Shown: positions 36,032 through 47,999, counted from the first letter of the stretch. The stretch: DNA of 64,000 nt from Breviolum minutum Mf 1.05b.01 (GCA_000507305.1 DF239834.1:1-64000); one strand, 5' to 3'. Made by a program: numbers and translations. Notes: generated by a model from the sequence alone, not told the origin.

Positions 36032-36474
36032 AAGCCACTGAGCAGCTCAGGTCGATCGAAGCCCTTTCGAAATCTCATCACCGACAGGGAGCTGCAGAAA
36101 CTCCCCAAGCTGCTGCATTACTTACTGATTGCTTGTCAATGAGTCGATGCATCTCACATTTTTCACACTTGCAGTACTTGTGGCTGAGTATTTCAAAAGA
36201 ATTCCGTCTCATGTCTGATATCAATTGCATGTATTTCGTAGGATGGAACGACCAACAACTACTGTGATCGGTATGCCTCCAGCGTTCAGCTGCGACCCTG
36301 GTTTTTCGCGACAACAACTATTTAACTCCAGTTCTCCCAGATGGTCAAACTGCTGATGGCCACCCCTCTAGATTTGTTTTGCAGCCCAGGTCCGCCTACA
36401 ATGCTGCATGGCTCTCCAACTTCTCTCGGCACTGTGTGGATAATGCTGTGCCATGGCTGCGCAAGACGTCTTGA
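36032..36474 (+). CDS. Candidate exons, unrecognised
   Basis: After an acceptor GCTCAG at about 36051 the frame reads KPFRNLITDRELQKLPKLLH. A second open reading of 58 codons ends at a TGA at 36472-36474 and reads DNNYLTPVLPDGQTADGHPS then RFVLQPRSAYNAAWLSNFSR. Both are well composed and not low-complexity. No family match comes to mind. The second looks like a terminal exon. Confidence 0.4.
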
Positions 36475-36879
36475 CATATCAGTCTAGGGTCACGAATTGC
36501 AGATTCAAATCACTTCATGCCACTTTGTCATACTTTGCGCAGTATCACTCTATTCCACTTCATTTCTCCCAAGATTTGGTGATCTGAAAGCTGCGGGGCG
36601 CAGGTTTTCATCACAGCTGCCCCTCTTGGGGGGCGTCCGAGTGCTGAGGGGTTGATGGAACTTTGTGCAGCTCTTAGAATGTTTCCACGGTGCAGGGAAG
36701 GGTGGGTAGTGAACAGAAAAGGAGCATTTGGTACTCTAAAATGATTTCGAGACATTATACAGTGATATTTCCAAATGTTTCGAAAAGCTAGATGGATAGG
36801 CAACAAAGAGACATGAAAGACCAAACATAATCATTAGCTGAAGTGGGCATGGTGGACTCAAATCTTCAGCGGTTCATGA

Positions 36880-37555
36880 AGATGTTGAGGTGTTGCGCCA
36901 AGAGGCTATTTCATCTACACCGGCCATGGGCCCTAGAAATGTGAGCTTTGACATTTTCACACAATATTTGCACATTGTCCTCGTTGAAGCCTGGCTGGCT
37001 GCACTGACCAATCCAGGTTCTAAGGGACGTGAGTACTACAGCGAACTGTCCTCAGTTTTTGAGTGTCAACATTTTTTTCGGAAATCCATCCACATACTCT
37101 GTCATAGGCCAACAAGAACTGTGTGAAGATGATATCAGGAAAATTTTAGCAACAACTCTTGCAAAACCCACACCCAAAAGAAAGAACCCTTTAGGATCAT
37201 CAAACACCCTTTATGTAAGGCCAAAGCTAAGCCACCAACCTGAATAAAAGTACAACTCTAAAAAACTTACTGAAGCATACGACCTAGAAACACAAGTATT
37301 AGTATAATTCTATCTAAATGTATATTTACATATATATTTAATACACACACATATATATGTATATATATATATATATGTGAACTCTTTTTCAATGAAAACA
37401 ACCTTTGTTCTTTCTTGCAGGGCCAGGAAAAACTCCCATCGATTCATCTCCGAAACTCAGGATGCCACTCAGCAGCTCTTGGAAGCTGAAGAGCTTCCGA
37501 AAGAGTTGGGAACCTCAAAGCTTTTCCAACCATTGGCTGTGGGGGGGAGGGATTG
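36880..37555 (+). CDS. Candidate terminal exons, unrecognised
   Basis: About 36880-37030 is open in two plus frames (for example VHEDVEVLRQEAISSTPAMG). A clear terminal exon starts after CTTGCAG at about 37420 and reads ARKNSHRFISETQDATQQLL, EAEELPKELGTSKLFQPLAV, with a stop at 37553-37555. The exon has good third-position usage and an acidic helical composition. The intervening intron contains a (TA)n tract. Function unknown. Confidence 0.45.
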
Positions 37556-38132
37556 AGGAGTGTTTTTTTTTGTTTAGTTAGGGGGTTTAGTTTAGTCTTC
37601 CATACAAAACAATGGATTATATAATACGTGTATATATACCTATGTATATATGTGTATGTATATGTATATGTGTCATTATAGTGTGTGCCTCCCTTCCAAC
37701 TCAGATGCAGATTTGATTTGGCTTGATTTTTAAATTTCCGTGGAAAGAACTATTGAAAAATCAAGGAGAAAATCCTTGAACTATTGATTTGGCTTCAGCA
37801 AAGGATTCTATTGAGACTTGTTTTCTCCTTCTCATCCTTTGTTGAAGGGAGAACAAAGCTACAGTCATGATGTTTGCAAGGCAACGGGAGCTGGTGGAGG
37901 CGGAGTTTCCGCCCTGTTATGCCGTTATGCTTATACACTGTGGGTAAAAAACAGAAGGGAGGAGTTGCACATGTTCAGATGCTAGGATGACTTGATAATA
38001 GGTGATCAAGATGAATTTGGATGAAGGGGCGTGACTGAGCATCAGCATATAGGAACTTAAAGCCTATTCAAGCGCTTCAGGAGCTTCATCGTCGAATCCT
38101 AGCTTTGTGCCAGCAGCAGGGAAAGCTCAGCG
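37556..38132. other. Intergenic; nothing supported
   Basis: AT-rich, with TATATG runs near 37620-37680. No coding-like frame. It separates a gene end (37555) from a gene start (38133), so it should hold the promoter of the latter; no TATA-like or spliced-leader acceptor can be claimed. Confidence 0.4.
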
Positions 38133-38677
38133 ATGTCAAATAATAAAGATGAGCACGAACAGGACACCAACACTTGGATCACTGCTCCAGTCGTAAGAGA
38201 ATCTGAGAATCTTTCTTTCATGGTTTCACATGCCAGTTTTTTAGTGGCTTGAACATAATGAAGCCATCTTAAGCAGCTTAAGTCACACCCTAGGCCCGGC
38301 AACACCAAGTTCCTGGGCATTGGTTCTGGACTTCAGCGGAAGTTTGGTGAGGTGACCATGGCCCGCAACGACCCTGTCAGCGGCCGAGATCCAGTTTTAC
38401 CAAAACATAAAGAGGTATAGCACACCCAGTGGATTTGTTGGAGAGCCTTTTTGAGGGGTAGTATTGTATCAACAAAAATTGTCACTCTTGTCAAAGATTG
38501 AATGCTGAGTTTTTTCAGACCTTTCTGTTTAAGGCTGGTACGGTGCCAGAACCAGAGAGCAGGCGCTTCATGGCGGCAGTGCGTCGGGTTCGGGACACCC
38601 AGCCATGGGGGGAGGTGGTCCCCATGGGACTCTCCCAATGGTCGCCTGCACGAGGTCAAAGAGGAGTTGGATCCTGA
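38133..38677 (+). CDS. Compact three-exon gene, novel 118-residue protein
   Basis: ATG 38133 opens MSNNKDEHEQDTNTWITAPV (20 codons), ending at donor GTAAGA (38193). Exon 2, 38277-38414, follows acceptor AAGCAG and reads PGNTKFLGIGSGLQRKFGEV then MARNDPVSGRDPVLPKHKE, ending at donor GTATAG. Exon 3 starts at 38519 after TTTTTTCAG and reads TFLFKAGTVPEPESRRFMAA and RRVRDTQPWGEVVPMGLSQW, stopping at TGA 38675-38677. All three exons join in phase 0 with ordinary GT-AG introns. It is rich in Arg, Pro and Gly, without signal peptide or membrane helix. I recognise no family. A GT at 38654 could instead be a donor leading to further exons, so the C terminus is not certain. Confidence 0.6.
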
Positions 38678-39254
38678 TGGTACAGGCCTGGTTTTAAGAT
38701 TTTAAAGTCAAGGCACACAGGTTTAATGATGAAATGAGAAGTTGGGTAAGATTCGCTATTATGGAAATACAAGAAAAAGAATTTGCCCTTTGTTCTGACC
38801 AAAGCTCCTCTAACATTTGATCAGTTTTGTGGACCCCTTTCTGGGGTTGGTGTGTGTTGGGCAGGGCTCGATCTTCATGACACTGGTTGGAGACTGAGTG
38901 TCAGCATGATTTGATGATGGTTAAACCGTCAACCCCAGCGATTAGATCGAAATTTGGTAGCCGAGGCACAGATATGGAGATTTTTCCCCGTGTCATGGGT
39001 TTGAAACTCGGGACTTTCGTTTCCATATTTTTAAAACATATTTGTGTAGATAACACAATACTTGAACAAAAGCCTCAATCGTCGGCTGCAAAAAACCGGA
39101 TGAAGTTGAACTTCTTCCATTCTTGGGGTGCTAGGTGGGCGCCCCTCCTTTGACAAGGGCAATGGTGTTCAACGCCTGGACTCATTCTCAGTTGCCATCT
39201 CTTTAAACCGTCTTTAACATGCCTTACAAAGATTTTTGCAAAACAACCTGACTG

Positions 39255-39460
39255 TAGCAGTGTTTTGGTGACTCATGAATCTCAAGCTCCACGAAAGGAG
39301 GATGCCTTCAAATTTCAATTTGTGTTTTATGGGAAGAGCCGGGATGAAAGCGACTGGACGATCTTCGATGCAGCCACTTTACCGGTCAAAACATGTTTTC
39401 TTGGCGTACTGCAACTGCAAGTTGAGCAGCCAGCCACTCAGAGCTTTGCCAAAGTTCAAC
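39255..39460 (+). CDS. Candidate exon, unrecognised
   Basis: After acceptor GTAGCAG the frame reads THESQAPRKEDAFKFQFVFY, GKSRDESDWTIFDAATLPVK, a balanced globular-type sequence. A second frame over the same bases is also open but basic and Cys-rich. It may be upstream of the aspartyl peptidase exons, or independent. Confidence 0.4.
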
Positions 39461-39834
39461 TGCTTGGAGTTGTTTTTTGCAGGGTTTTTGGGGTCAGCCA
39501 AAAAAGGCGACCCGCTGATTTCGCCCCAGTTATTTAAAGTAGCACCCCTTGCACATCCTTGCACGATATCAGGAGTTTTCTTGGAGTTTGTTTTTTTGAT
39601 CCATGAATTTCACCGCTTATTCAGGTCTCTTTTGTCAATGTGCTCATGCTACTGGCCTTGATTGCAACCTCAGCACCTGACCTAGTCCTGTTGCAGTTGC
39701 GGTTGCGGCAAACCCCGCGCCGGATACACCACAAATACACCAAGAACATCGAACAATAGTAAACAGTACTGCGGGATGATGAAAGATGATGCTTGCTGAT
39801 GCGGATCATCACCAAGAACGAGAACTTTGCTAAG

Positions 39835-40306
39835 GTCCTGGCATGGAGAGCCACAGCCAAGACTTGCTCACCATTGAAGCCGCTCGCCTAGCGTCTTCTG
39901 AAAAGGTTCATGAGGAACTTGCAAACCTAGAATCTATGTATAGACCTGTATAGCAATGTCATTGCCATCTCATTGCCATCTTTTAACATCTTCCATCCAG
40001 TCAAATTTCCAAATCTTTTTTCAGTCTTCGACCTGTAGGAACAGAGACATTTTCTCCACTGTGGAGGTCAAGGTCAGCAACCTTATCGGACTCACACCGT
40101 AGGGGTCGTTGGAGGGTCGTTGTTCATGGATTTTGATGGAGGAATCTGCTGATTGCCAGGTAGGAACTCCACCCCAGAGATTCGAGTTGGTAGCTGATAC
40201 AGGCCAGGGTAACAAATCGCAATCTGAGACTCTCATTTTTTTTCAACCTTTGGAAAGTTTTGAGCCAGGCAGTAATACTTTGATTGTGCAGTCCTGCATT
40301 TGCCAG
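39835..40306 (+). CDS. A1 aspartyl peptidase, N-terminal exons with first catalytic Asp
   Basis: Pepsin-family protease, first lobe. Exons: about 39835-39930 (ESHSQDLLTIEAARLASSEK, propeptide-like helix), 40039-40072 (NRDIFSTVEVK), 40160-40202 and 40269-40306. Joined in phase the last three read FSTVEVKVGTPPQRFELVAD and then TGSNTLIVQSCICQ. This is the A1 signature GTPPQxFxxxxDTGSxxLxV, with the catalytic Asp in DTG and a Cys pair CICQ after it. The intron splitting DTG from S starts with GC (40203), and the following donor is also GC (40307). The two introns before it are GT-AG or unresolved. The rest of the protease fold appears from about 45.9 kb onward (separate entry). Confidence 0.75.
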
Positions 40307-40519
40307 GCGTGACATTCAAATTTTGATCCGTGTGCTGCATGCTTGGTGATCATATGTATAATTACAGATATACAATATATACATATCTAGATAGAGAGAG
40401 AGAGAGATGCAGACAGACTATTTTTGTCACCTTATACATCCTTATACCTTATCGTATTTTTCACTATTAGCTTGATCTCTAGGTTACCCGCTTACCCATG
40501 GCTAGAAGTGGATGCAATC

Positions 40520-41395
40520 TTGGGATCTGTTCCAAACAAGCAGCCGAAGTCATGGAGCAGACCTCGTGCCCTTCAGGACCTTGGCGCATGTCCTAGTACC
40601 TTTGGCAGGTACGACATTGGCTGATGCGATGGCTGTTTAGTGCACAGAAATTTTACAAAGGTTCGACACTACGTGATTTGGTATTTAAAAGAAAGATAGC
40701 ATAAAAACCTAGATACACTGATTTGGAATTGGAAAGATGCCGGTGAACCCTTGCCTTGTAACACTTGCTTATGGGCTCAGAGTGCATTTTGCAGATTTCA
40801 GAGCTTAATTGTTGCTGGAACCACCGTTCTCCACCCGACCTTACCATGGACTTCGCTTTTCGTGGCATTGACGCAGTGAATGCTCGTGGTGCTGCTCCCT
40901 TGTGGTTGCGGCAAACCTCTGCCGGGCCACCAAAGAGGGAGATGCACGACACATGTTGTTTCCTCCAAGTTGTCAAGGATGGTACGTCTCGGCGTTTCGT
41001 CCGGCGCCTGGAAGCAAGCGGCTCCGAGCGCAAGGAGGAATTTGATGGCGGTGATGGTACCGCCTCTTGGCAATCCTGGCGATCTGGCATTGAGAGCTGC
41101 TCTGGACTGGCAAACAACTCTGCACCACTTAATCTTTTTTGAGTCTCTAAGCCTTAAGCGATAGCTTGGGCGTACTGTATTTTCATTGCTCTATCAGCAG
41201 CACTGCTAAAAAGATAAGAAAAGCTGCGTCCTTTTTCGGGTGGAGTCCCTATGAGCCACTGTTGCCAGGACGAAGCCGTGCAGACAGCGTTTCGAGTATC
41301 TTCAGTGACGCCTCGGCTCTGGCAATGCAGGAGTGTCTCACTGGAGGCTTGGAATGGCTGGTGAAGTCTGGAGTTTTCGTGGAGATACAGTGATG
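40520..41395 (+). CDS. Unrecognised coding exons between peptidase exons
   Basis: Three plus-strand pieces: LEVDAILGSVPNKQPKSWSR (about 40507-40608); a long open stretch, about 40845-41110, reading FAFRGIDAVNARGAAPLWLR and KREMHDTCCFLQVVKDGTSR; and about 41210-41393 reading ASFFGWSPYEPLLPGRSRAD and MQECLTGGLEWLVKSGVFVE. All have natural composition. The middle block is also open in another plus frame and on the minus strand. None matches the aspartyl peptidase fold, although they lie between its catalytic-Asp and flap exons. Confidence 0.45.
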
Positions 41396-42374
41396 CAGTT
41401 ATTTCAGAGCAAAATATAGGACCAGGTCCTATATTTTTAATTTCTTTGTCAGCTTTTGTAGATAATGGTTTTGCAATTTAATGTAGTGATGATAACTATT
41501 GGAGTAGGAGACAGAACTGTCCCGTAGTTCTTTCACGAATGTCATTGGAATTGTCAACTGCTCCATGACCCACTTCGGCTTTCAGGTGAAGGCAAGGAAG
41601 ATTTGCTGGGAAGGAGGGAGATGCTTGCACGCAAGTTAGGACTGAATCTTCAGGCCTGATCTGCCTGATCTGTTTGGCACTTAACGCACCACTCAAGATG
41701 TATATGGGACGCAACCAATAATCGTAATCTCATCTGAATGCACAGTGAAAACAGGGTCGTTGTATTCCGAGCCACTCGGATCCCAATTTAGATTTAGATG
41801 GTGACATCAACCTAAGCAGTTTCCAATTATCGTGCATCTCTGAGGAGTCAGAGACATTTGCTGGTTCCCGTGGAGCAGATCCTTGCAGTGGAGTTGACGC
41901 ATTCAACATAGCGAGTATCGAGAAAATCCATGGGTGCTGGAGTTGAAATTCTTGGTGCACAATTGTGCAGACTGAAAAGAACATTGACATGAACACATGA
42001 CCTATATATTTGTTTGCTTGCTATTCCTGGTCCACAGCAGATAATATCCAAACTCAGTTTCATATTGCGGTACAGTCTGACATAATACTGACATGCTGAT
42101 ATGCCAGGCTGTATCTATCAAGATTTATTTATTGTATTTGATTTTACTCTGCATATGTATGCAATTTTATATGTACTTTTGAAAGGCGCAACGAAAACAT
42201 GAACACCTTTACACCCGTTTACCTTTGAGCTTCTTGGACTGATCTCAGGAAGCGGAGGATGGTCAAACCGGCGCCAAATCCTCAGCCATTCTCATAAAAA
42301 CTCCACATTTTGAATGTTGAATGAAGTCTCATGGAACTCTTTTCTTGACCGTTGGATCGCAAAAAGTTTGGTTT

Positions 42375-42880
42375 CGTATGGTTTTGTCTCTTTGGTTTGT
42401 TGTGGTTTGTTTGTTTAGTTTAGTTTCAGTTTGTTTGCTTTTGTTTTGTTTTTGTTTAATTAATTGTGTTTTATCGTTTTCGTTTCGTTTGGTTTTGTTG
42501 TTTGGTTTTGTTTTGTTTTTGTTTTGTTTATTTTTCTTGTTGTTTGATGTTTTTTTTTATTTGGCTTTGCTTTGTTTTGTTTGTTTTGTTTTGTTTTGTT
42601 TGGTTTTGGTTTGGTTTGGTTCGGTTTCGTTTGTTTGTTTGTTTGTTGGTTGGTTTGTTTGTTTGTTTCGTTTCTTTCGGTTTTGTTTTGTTTGTTTGTT
42701 CGTTTCTTTGTTTCGTTTCTTTCGGTTTTGTTTTGTTGTTTGTTCGTTTCTTTGTTTCGTTTCTTTTGGTTTTGTTTGGTTTCGTGTGATTGTTTGTTTG
42801 ATTCTTTGTTGCTCATTTGTGGTTTGTTTGTTTCCTATTGTTTTGTTTCTTTGTTGCTTACTTCTTGTGTGGTTTCTTCC
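42375..42880. repeat. Keto-rich (TTTTG/TTTG)n low-complexity tract
   Basis: About 500 bp in which the plus strand is almost only T and G, built from GTTTTG and GTTTG units with occasional C. Long ORFs in this tract on both strands (Phe/Val/Cys-rich on plus, Lys/Gln/Asn/Thr-rich on minus) are products of the repeat and not genes. Confidence 0.9.
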
Positions 42881-42995
42881 TCCGTTCTCCTGTCGATAAG
42901 ATTCACGGAAGGTCGGAGCTGGCTGATGGCAACTTTGCACCTTCAGGTCTCGAAAAAATGGAAGCAGGTTGAATGTGGCAGAGCCAATCTTCACA

Positions 42996-44050
42996 GATTT
43001 GTTGGGGTTTCCTCCCTGAAGGCCGAGTGATACGCAGATCCAGCAACCACAGCTCTACCAGTATTACCTTCTCTCGTGGCCTTGTGTCTGACACCAGTTC
43101 CTTGGTTGATTTGTTGCTAGTAACTCAGTTGTGGAAAATGATAGGATCTCAAATGTACAAATATCGCATACAGGCAAGTTATATGCAGGAATCATCAGAT
43201 ATCTTGAGAATTCGGTATTTGTTATACGATATTATTATTAGATTATAGGCATCAGAAGATCCCGCTACTTCGGCCCCTAAAAAGTAATGCTCCAGTGAAG
43301 GGTAAGCTTCCTTTGTTCCGAGGTTCACACTGAAGCACCTTGGCAAAATGCAGGTGGACAATGGACAGATCGCAGGTGTTCACAAATAGCATCCAGCGAG
43401 TGAAGCTTTGTGAAACCTTGTAAGCTCACTGCCACCTCTAGATTTCATTCTGAATATGAAGAATTGAGGAAGAAATGAGGTTGAGGGACTGTAGGTATTT
43501 TCATCCTTTGTGCATCGAATCTGGCATACCCCAAAGGAATCAGGAAGATTTGCGGAAGTCACTGTAGTTGAGATCTCATTTCAAACAGATTTGCCCTATG
43601 GACTGGCGTATTTTAGTGAAGAGCTTCATATTCTAAAGAAGGGCTTGGCCAGCCTCTAATTTTGGTATGACGAATCAAGCTACACCCTAGCGGTGCTTGA
43701 GGTGGATCCGTAGAAAACAAGCAGACATGAGCCCTGAGCCCTGGCCAATCAATGGAAGACACGAAGCTTGATGAACAAGCACAGTCAAGGCTGTTGTGTC
43801 TCCAAAAGTTTTTGGTTAGTGCTGGAGAAGGACAAGCTTTGAGGGATTCACAGCCTCAGCTGGGGATCATTATCATTGCATTATACTGTAATTCCTTGGG
43901 GTCACATGAGGCATTGAGCATTGGACGTCAGCCCGTGGTTTTTGGGTTTTTGATGTTCAATAGCTCTTTGACCTGGGATCCAGAGGTTACCCTAGAAATT
44001 CATCCCTGCATGAATTTGACATGGAGCACCCAAGGTCAGGTTTGATGAAC
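42996..44050 (+). CDS. Candidate exons, weak
   Basis: After acceptor CTTCACAG (42996) the frame reads GFLPEGRVIRRSSNHSSTSI and SRGLVSDTSSLVDLLLVTQL. At about 43752 another reading, EDTKLDEQAQSRLLCLQKFL, is well composed. No family recognised and no confirmed junctions. Between them (43250-43740) nothing is supported. Confidence 0.3.
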
Positions 44051-44610
44051 ACATCACACTCTGTCATTGATGATTTTCCAGACTTCAGTGCATCCGTTTT
44101 AATGACTTTGACTTTGGCCTGTGCTCATGTCAGACATTTAGGGGTGTACAGCTAGCTAGTCATTACAACTTTTTCTTTCAGCCCCTTCCACGGCATTTAA
44201 TCATCCACTTAAATTTATGCCTTTCAAATTGGACGGCTCTTTGCCATTTTGACAAAATTTGACAAATTGCTACGCCAGTGTTTGGCAGTCGAGTGGTCTT
44301 TCTTTACTGCAGCCTTCAGGTGTTTTGGAAACGCCTGGTTAAGGTTGGAATATTATTCGGATATGTCATTCCAGTCAAGCCACAGAGCTTGTACAGAATC
44401 TGGATGGCTTTAACTTTATTTTGTTTTTGATCGTTGCATCTCGTTGCTTTGTTCTCCATGTGGAGTCTTGGCTAAATCGAGAGCTCGTGACATCGTGGCA
44501 CAGTTCCCAAGGCCTTGGAAAAAGGTTTGATTTGTAGTCATGGAGGCACTGTCGCAAGGGGACTCTTAGTTGACACTTCAACTTGAAAACTTGTGTGTTC
44601 TTGCCCAGTT

Positions 44611-44750
44611 GTGGGAGTTTGAGATGAGAATCGCCAACGCAATGGGGTCCCAACATTTGAGTTTTCGCAGTCATGTGCTGGTGAGTGATGGACCCTGGAA
44701 GGTGCTTCCGTGGCAATTCCACATCGACTTTCTCTATTGCAAGGCAATGA
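44611..44750 (+). CDS. Candidate exon, unrecognised
   Basis: Acceptor TTGCCCAG, then EFEMRIANAMGSQHLSFRSH and VLVSDGPWKVLPWQFHIDFL, ending at TATTGCAAG followed by GCAATG (possible GC donor). The composition is clearly protein-like. The overlapping 200-codon minus ORF (44977-44375) is judged a shadow with an AT-run in it. Confidence 0.45.
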
Positions 44751-44829
44751 GATCCGAGATAATCAGAAAACATGAAGAAAGTAGCGATGAAACATTCATG
44801 ACTCATAGTGCAACTTAAGTATTTATATA

Positions 44830-45560
44830 TATATATATTTACATACATGAAGAATGCTCGGAATGAAACTAGTGATAATGCTGATATTGACAACCAAGCA
44901 CCACCTACCATGATGATCAGAAACATAACCCAAGAATGCAAGAACAGCACTGTGGAACTCTGATGCAACGCTCTCAATGGTGATGGTAATCATGACCATG
45001 ATGGTAAGGAGAATAGGCAGTGATAGCCGCATTAGCAATGATGCGTAAGACTCTAAGAATGACGAGGTTGATCGGAATGAAGCGCGTCGTTCTAACGATT
45101 CTAATCATATTGGCAACGTGTGATGACAGTATGACATTGGTGATAGTCCCGGGATTGACGATAGAGAAGACAATGTAGCCAGGGTCCACAAACGCTTTGA
45201 TGTGAACATCAATTGACAACAAAGTTGCTTCTGACAGTACATAGTAGACGTGATAATGAAGATGCACACAATGACAATGATGAAACATAGAATTATAATT
45301 ATATTAGTGATGATCATATGACAACGCTGACAACGATAACATATGATAGCTACAGTGAAAGAAAGTGCAAATGATACAGTAATGATCAGAATGAGGGTAC
45401 TGACCATGATGGTGATATTAGACTTGTGATAATGGTACCTCTAGTAATGACAATGATAAAACCAGTAGACATTATCACAGTGATTACGTATACTCAATGA
45501 TGGTGATGATTATGCCGAAATGAATGATATGACGACGACCGCCACGACAACAAGGATAGG
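44830..45560. repeat. Degenerate GATGAT/AATGAT-rich stretch
   Basis: About 700 bp dominated by imperfect GATGAT, AATGAT and GACAAT triplets, probably an old CAT/ATG microsatellite. Minus-strand ORFs here are Ile/Val/His-rich artefacts. No gene is supported. Confidence 0.6.
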
Positions 45561-45879
45561 CATTGGGAGTTTGAGATGGGATGCAATTCATGCGCAGCCA
45601 GCTTCATCAACCCAAAGACCCAAAGAAGTCGCTGCATGCTGCAGTGGGTAGACTGATCGTGTTCACCCACAAAGGGAAGGAAAACTCCCCAAGGTTTGAC
45701 TCTAATGGCAATAATTACCCTTTTGATAGTCATTTCCTGAAGGTGTTTTCTTGCTAATCCGAGATAGTCATTCCCTACTAATAGTCCTGCCTTTCCCACA
45801 CGTTTTCAGGGATGCAAGCAATGATTCTGCTACTTGACTGCACCAACAAACCGTGGCACCATCATCCCATATCCATGAG

Positions 45880-47690
45880 TTGATGCAGCTGCAACCAAGG
45901 CCACGCATCCAGAAGTTTGGATTCTGAAGTATGGCAGTGGTGACATTGAGGCATTGGTAAGCAGCGATGTGGTGTCATTAGGAAGCTACTCTGTGCGGAT
46001 GAAGCTTGGTGATAAAAAGTGGCTCACGAAATCAACTTCGGATGTTCATCATGATATCACGTCCAGATTTTCTGCTGACAACACTGAGGTGCCATTTGGG
46101 AATGATTGAACTGGAATGATATAGTACACAGCAAGATCAATGAGCACGTTCAAGTCGAGTTTTCTGGAACTGCATTTGTCAACCACCTCTTGATACACCA
46201 AATTCATACTTAACTTGCTCTTGTCGGTTCTTCGCATGGCCGGTGCTGAACATCGTAAGAGGTTGGGATTTTGATGCTAAGTGTGGTACACAACCTGCAT
46301 CTAAAGATCTATGTTATTCATTCTTCTGTAGGAATTGGAATATTTTTGTATTTGCATACAATTCCTTGAATTATGGAGCAGTCCTTCATAATTTTCATGA
46401 AGGATAACATCACTGTAAAGCTTGAGTTTATGGCAGTTTCATGACCGGCCACCACGAGGAATAGCAGCCTCCTATTGATGGTAAGCCAAGCCTTGAAATT
46501 TGACTCCTCCTTCGAGGGTATTTTGGGTTTGGGAGTGCCAAATCTGACGGTGAACACTGGACCCCATGGAGGAACTCACAGGCAGAAGAGACACAAAAAA
46601 CCGATGGGATGCTTTTTTTTCATGACGTTTTTGTGATATTTGATTTATTTTTTCACATTCGTTTTTTTCTGAGGCGCTTTACTATCTACCTTCTTACATT
46701 TGTGTTGGTGAGGGGGTTCTCCAATCTTGGATTCCTGGGGGGTCAAGAATTGGTCAAATAATCCAAGAATTTCTGGGGGCCCCGCACCGGTGTGATTACC
46801 GTGGATCACCTTGGATTACCGTGGATTTCAGGCCTCAGATGCTGACGAGTTTTCTGGAGGAAGCAAAGGTAAAACGTTTCTCTTTGTGCTTCAACTCTGG
46901 TGCAGATGGAGTCTTGATAGCAGCTATGATTGGGTGGATGATGATTCAGGAGCCAACTCACAGCGAAGAGCTGATAGACTCTGATAGATCCCACCAAATG
47001 AAAAGATGATAACAGATGTAGACAAAGAGTTCTTGATTGCCTCTGAGCCAGGGACCTTTTTTGATTTCAAGAGAAGGGTCACATCACATCGCTCGCCACT
47101 GCTGTTCCTAATTTGTTTGTGCCTCTTTTGCAATTGGAGCAAGCAGGTGTCCTGCATGTTTGTTGGAGGTGTTTTGGCCCTGGACTATGCTGCGCCAGCG
47201 AAGCTCTTGCCGAGCGTATTCCATGAGCACTGGCAATTAAGATTGCGTGGAGCAAGCGTGGCAGGACACGCGCTTTCAATGGCACAGGACCGTCAAAAAC
47301 TGCTAAGAAGGATGCATGTTTTGAAGGCTTCACTGGGGTCATTGGACGGTACCCAGTGGCATACACAGACATTGAAACAACAGGAATCTGATGAAACATT
47401 TTGCATTCAGCCATTAAGCCCTGTTTGTTTATGGCTTGACAAGCCACTTGAAATTTGTACAGGACAGTCCAGCTTATGCTATTCCTGACTCCGGAACAAC
47501 TTTGGTCACAGGAGATGGGAACCAATGTGATAGATATATTTTTGAAGTATCCACAGGCGCAATAGTATATACAAATGCGCTGTTTCAATAGGTCTTTCAA
47601 TCTAGCTTGGGGTGGTGGTCGGAATCTGATGTCACCACAGGACCCCAAGAGCAGATTACATCCTTGATGGAGTTCATATGTTCAGAGCAG
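45880..47690 (+). CDS. A1 aspartyl peptidase, flap to second catalytic Asp
   Basis: Exons in order of the pepsin fold. About 45880-46030 reads ATHPEVWILKYGSGDIEALV then SSDVVSLGSYSV, the flap (YGSGDIEGxxxSDVV type, with the flap Tyr). From 46491 comes FDSSFEGILGLGVPNLTVNT (FDGILGLG motif). From 47146 comes MFVGGVLALDYAAP and HEHWQLRLRGASVAG (GGVD and yWQIxLxxISVGG). 47463-47511 joins 47641 to about 47690 to read AYAIPDSGTTLVTGPQEQIT then SLMEFICSEQ. The second catalytic motif DSGTTLVTGP is restored only if the intron 47512-47640 begins with GA. Some junctions (46109 region, 47262-47462) remain open. It probably continues the gene whose first Asp is at 40160-40306 and ends with exons at 51654-51960. 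Confidence 0.78.
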
Positions 47691-47999
47691 CTTGGCCATA
47701 GAATCGGGGAGAAACAGATAGAAAACGATAGAAATATCATGACATATGGTCATGATTGCTGTGATACCAATGATGAAAGGGTGACGCAGGAGTAGTCAGG
47801 AGTACTGGTTGGTGCTCGTGATCTGGCACAGACTTGAAAGCCTATGAATAGTATATATATAACTATCTGACTCACATTGGAATATCTGAGCAGATGTTTT
47901 TGTTTTTGTTAAATTTATTCTACTTGACATGGATTTATCTTGTTCTGAGTTGAGTTCATTGCCTCGGGCTCTTTAAACCAACCTTTTGTTGATTTCCAG

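Noticed and set aside
42460..42994. Lys/Gln/Asn/Thr-rich minus ORFs and Phe/Cys/Val-rich plus ORFs of 107-192 codons
   Set aside because: They are translations of the TTTTG-type simple repeat.
44375..44977. 200-codon minus ORF
   Set aside because: It contains an AT-repeat translation (IYIYKYL) and mirrors a better plus exon at 44611-44750.
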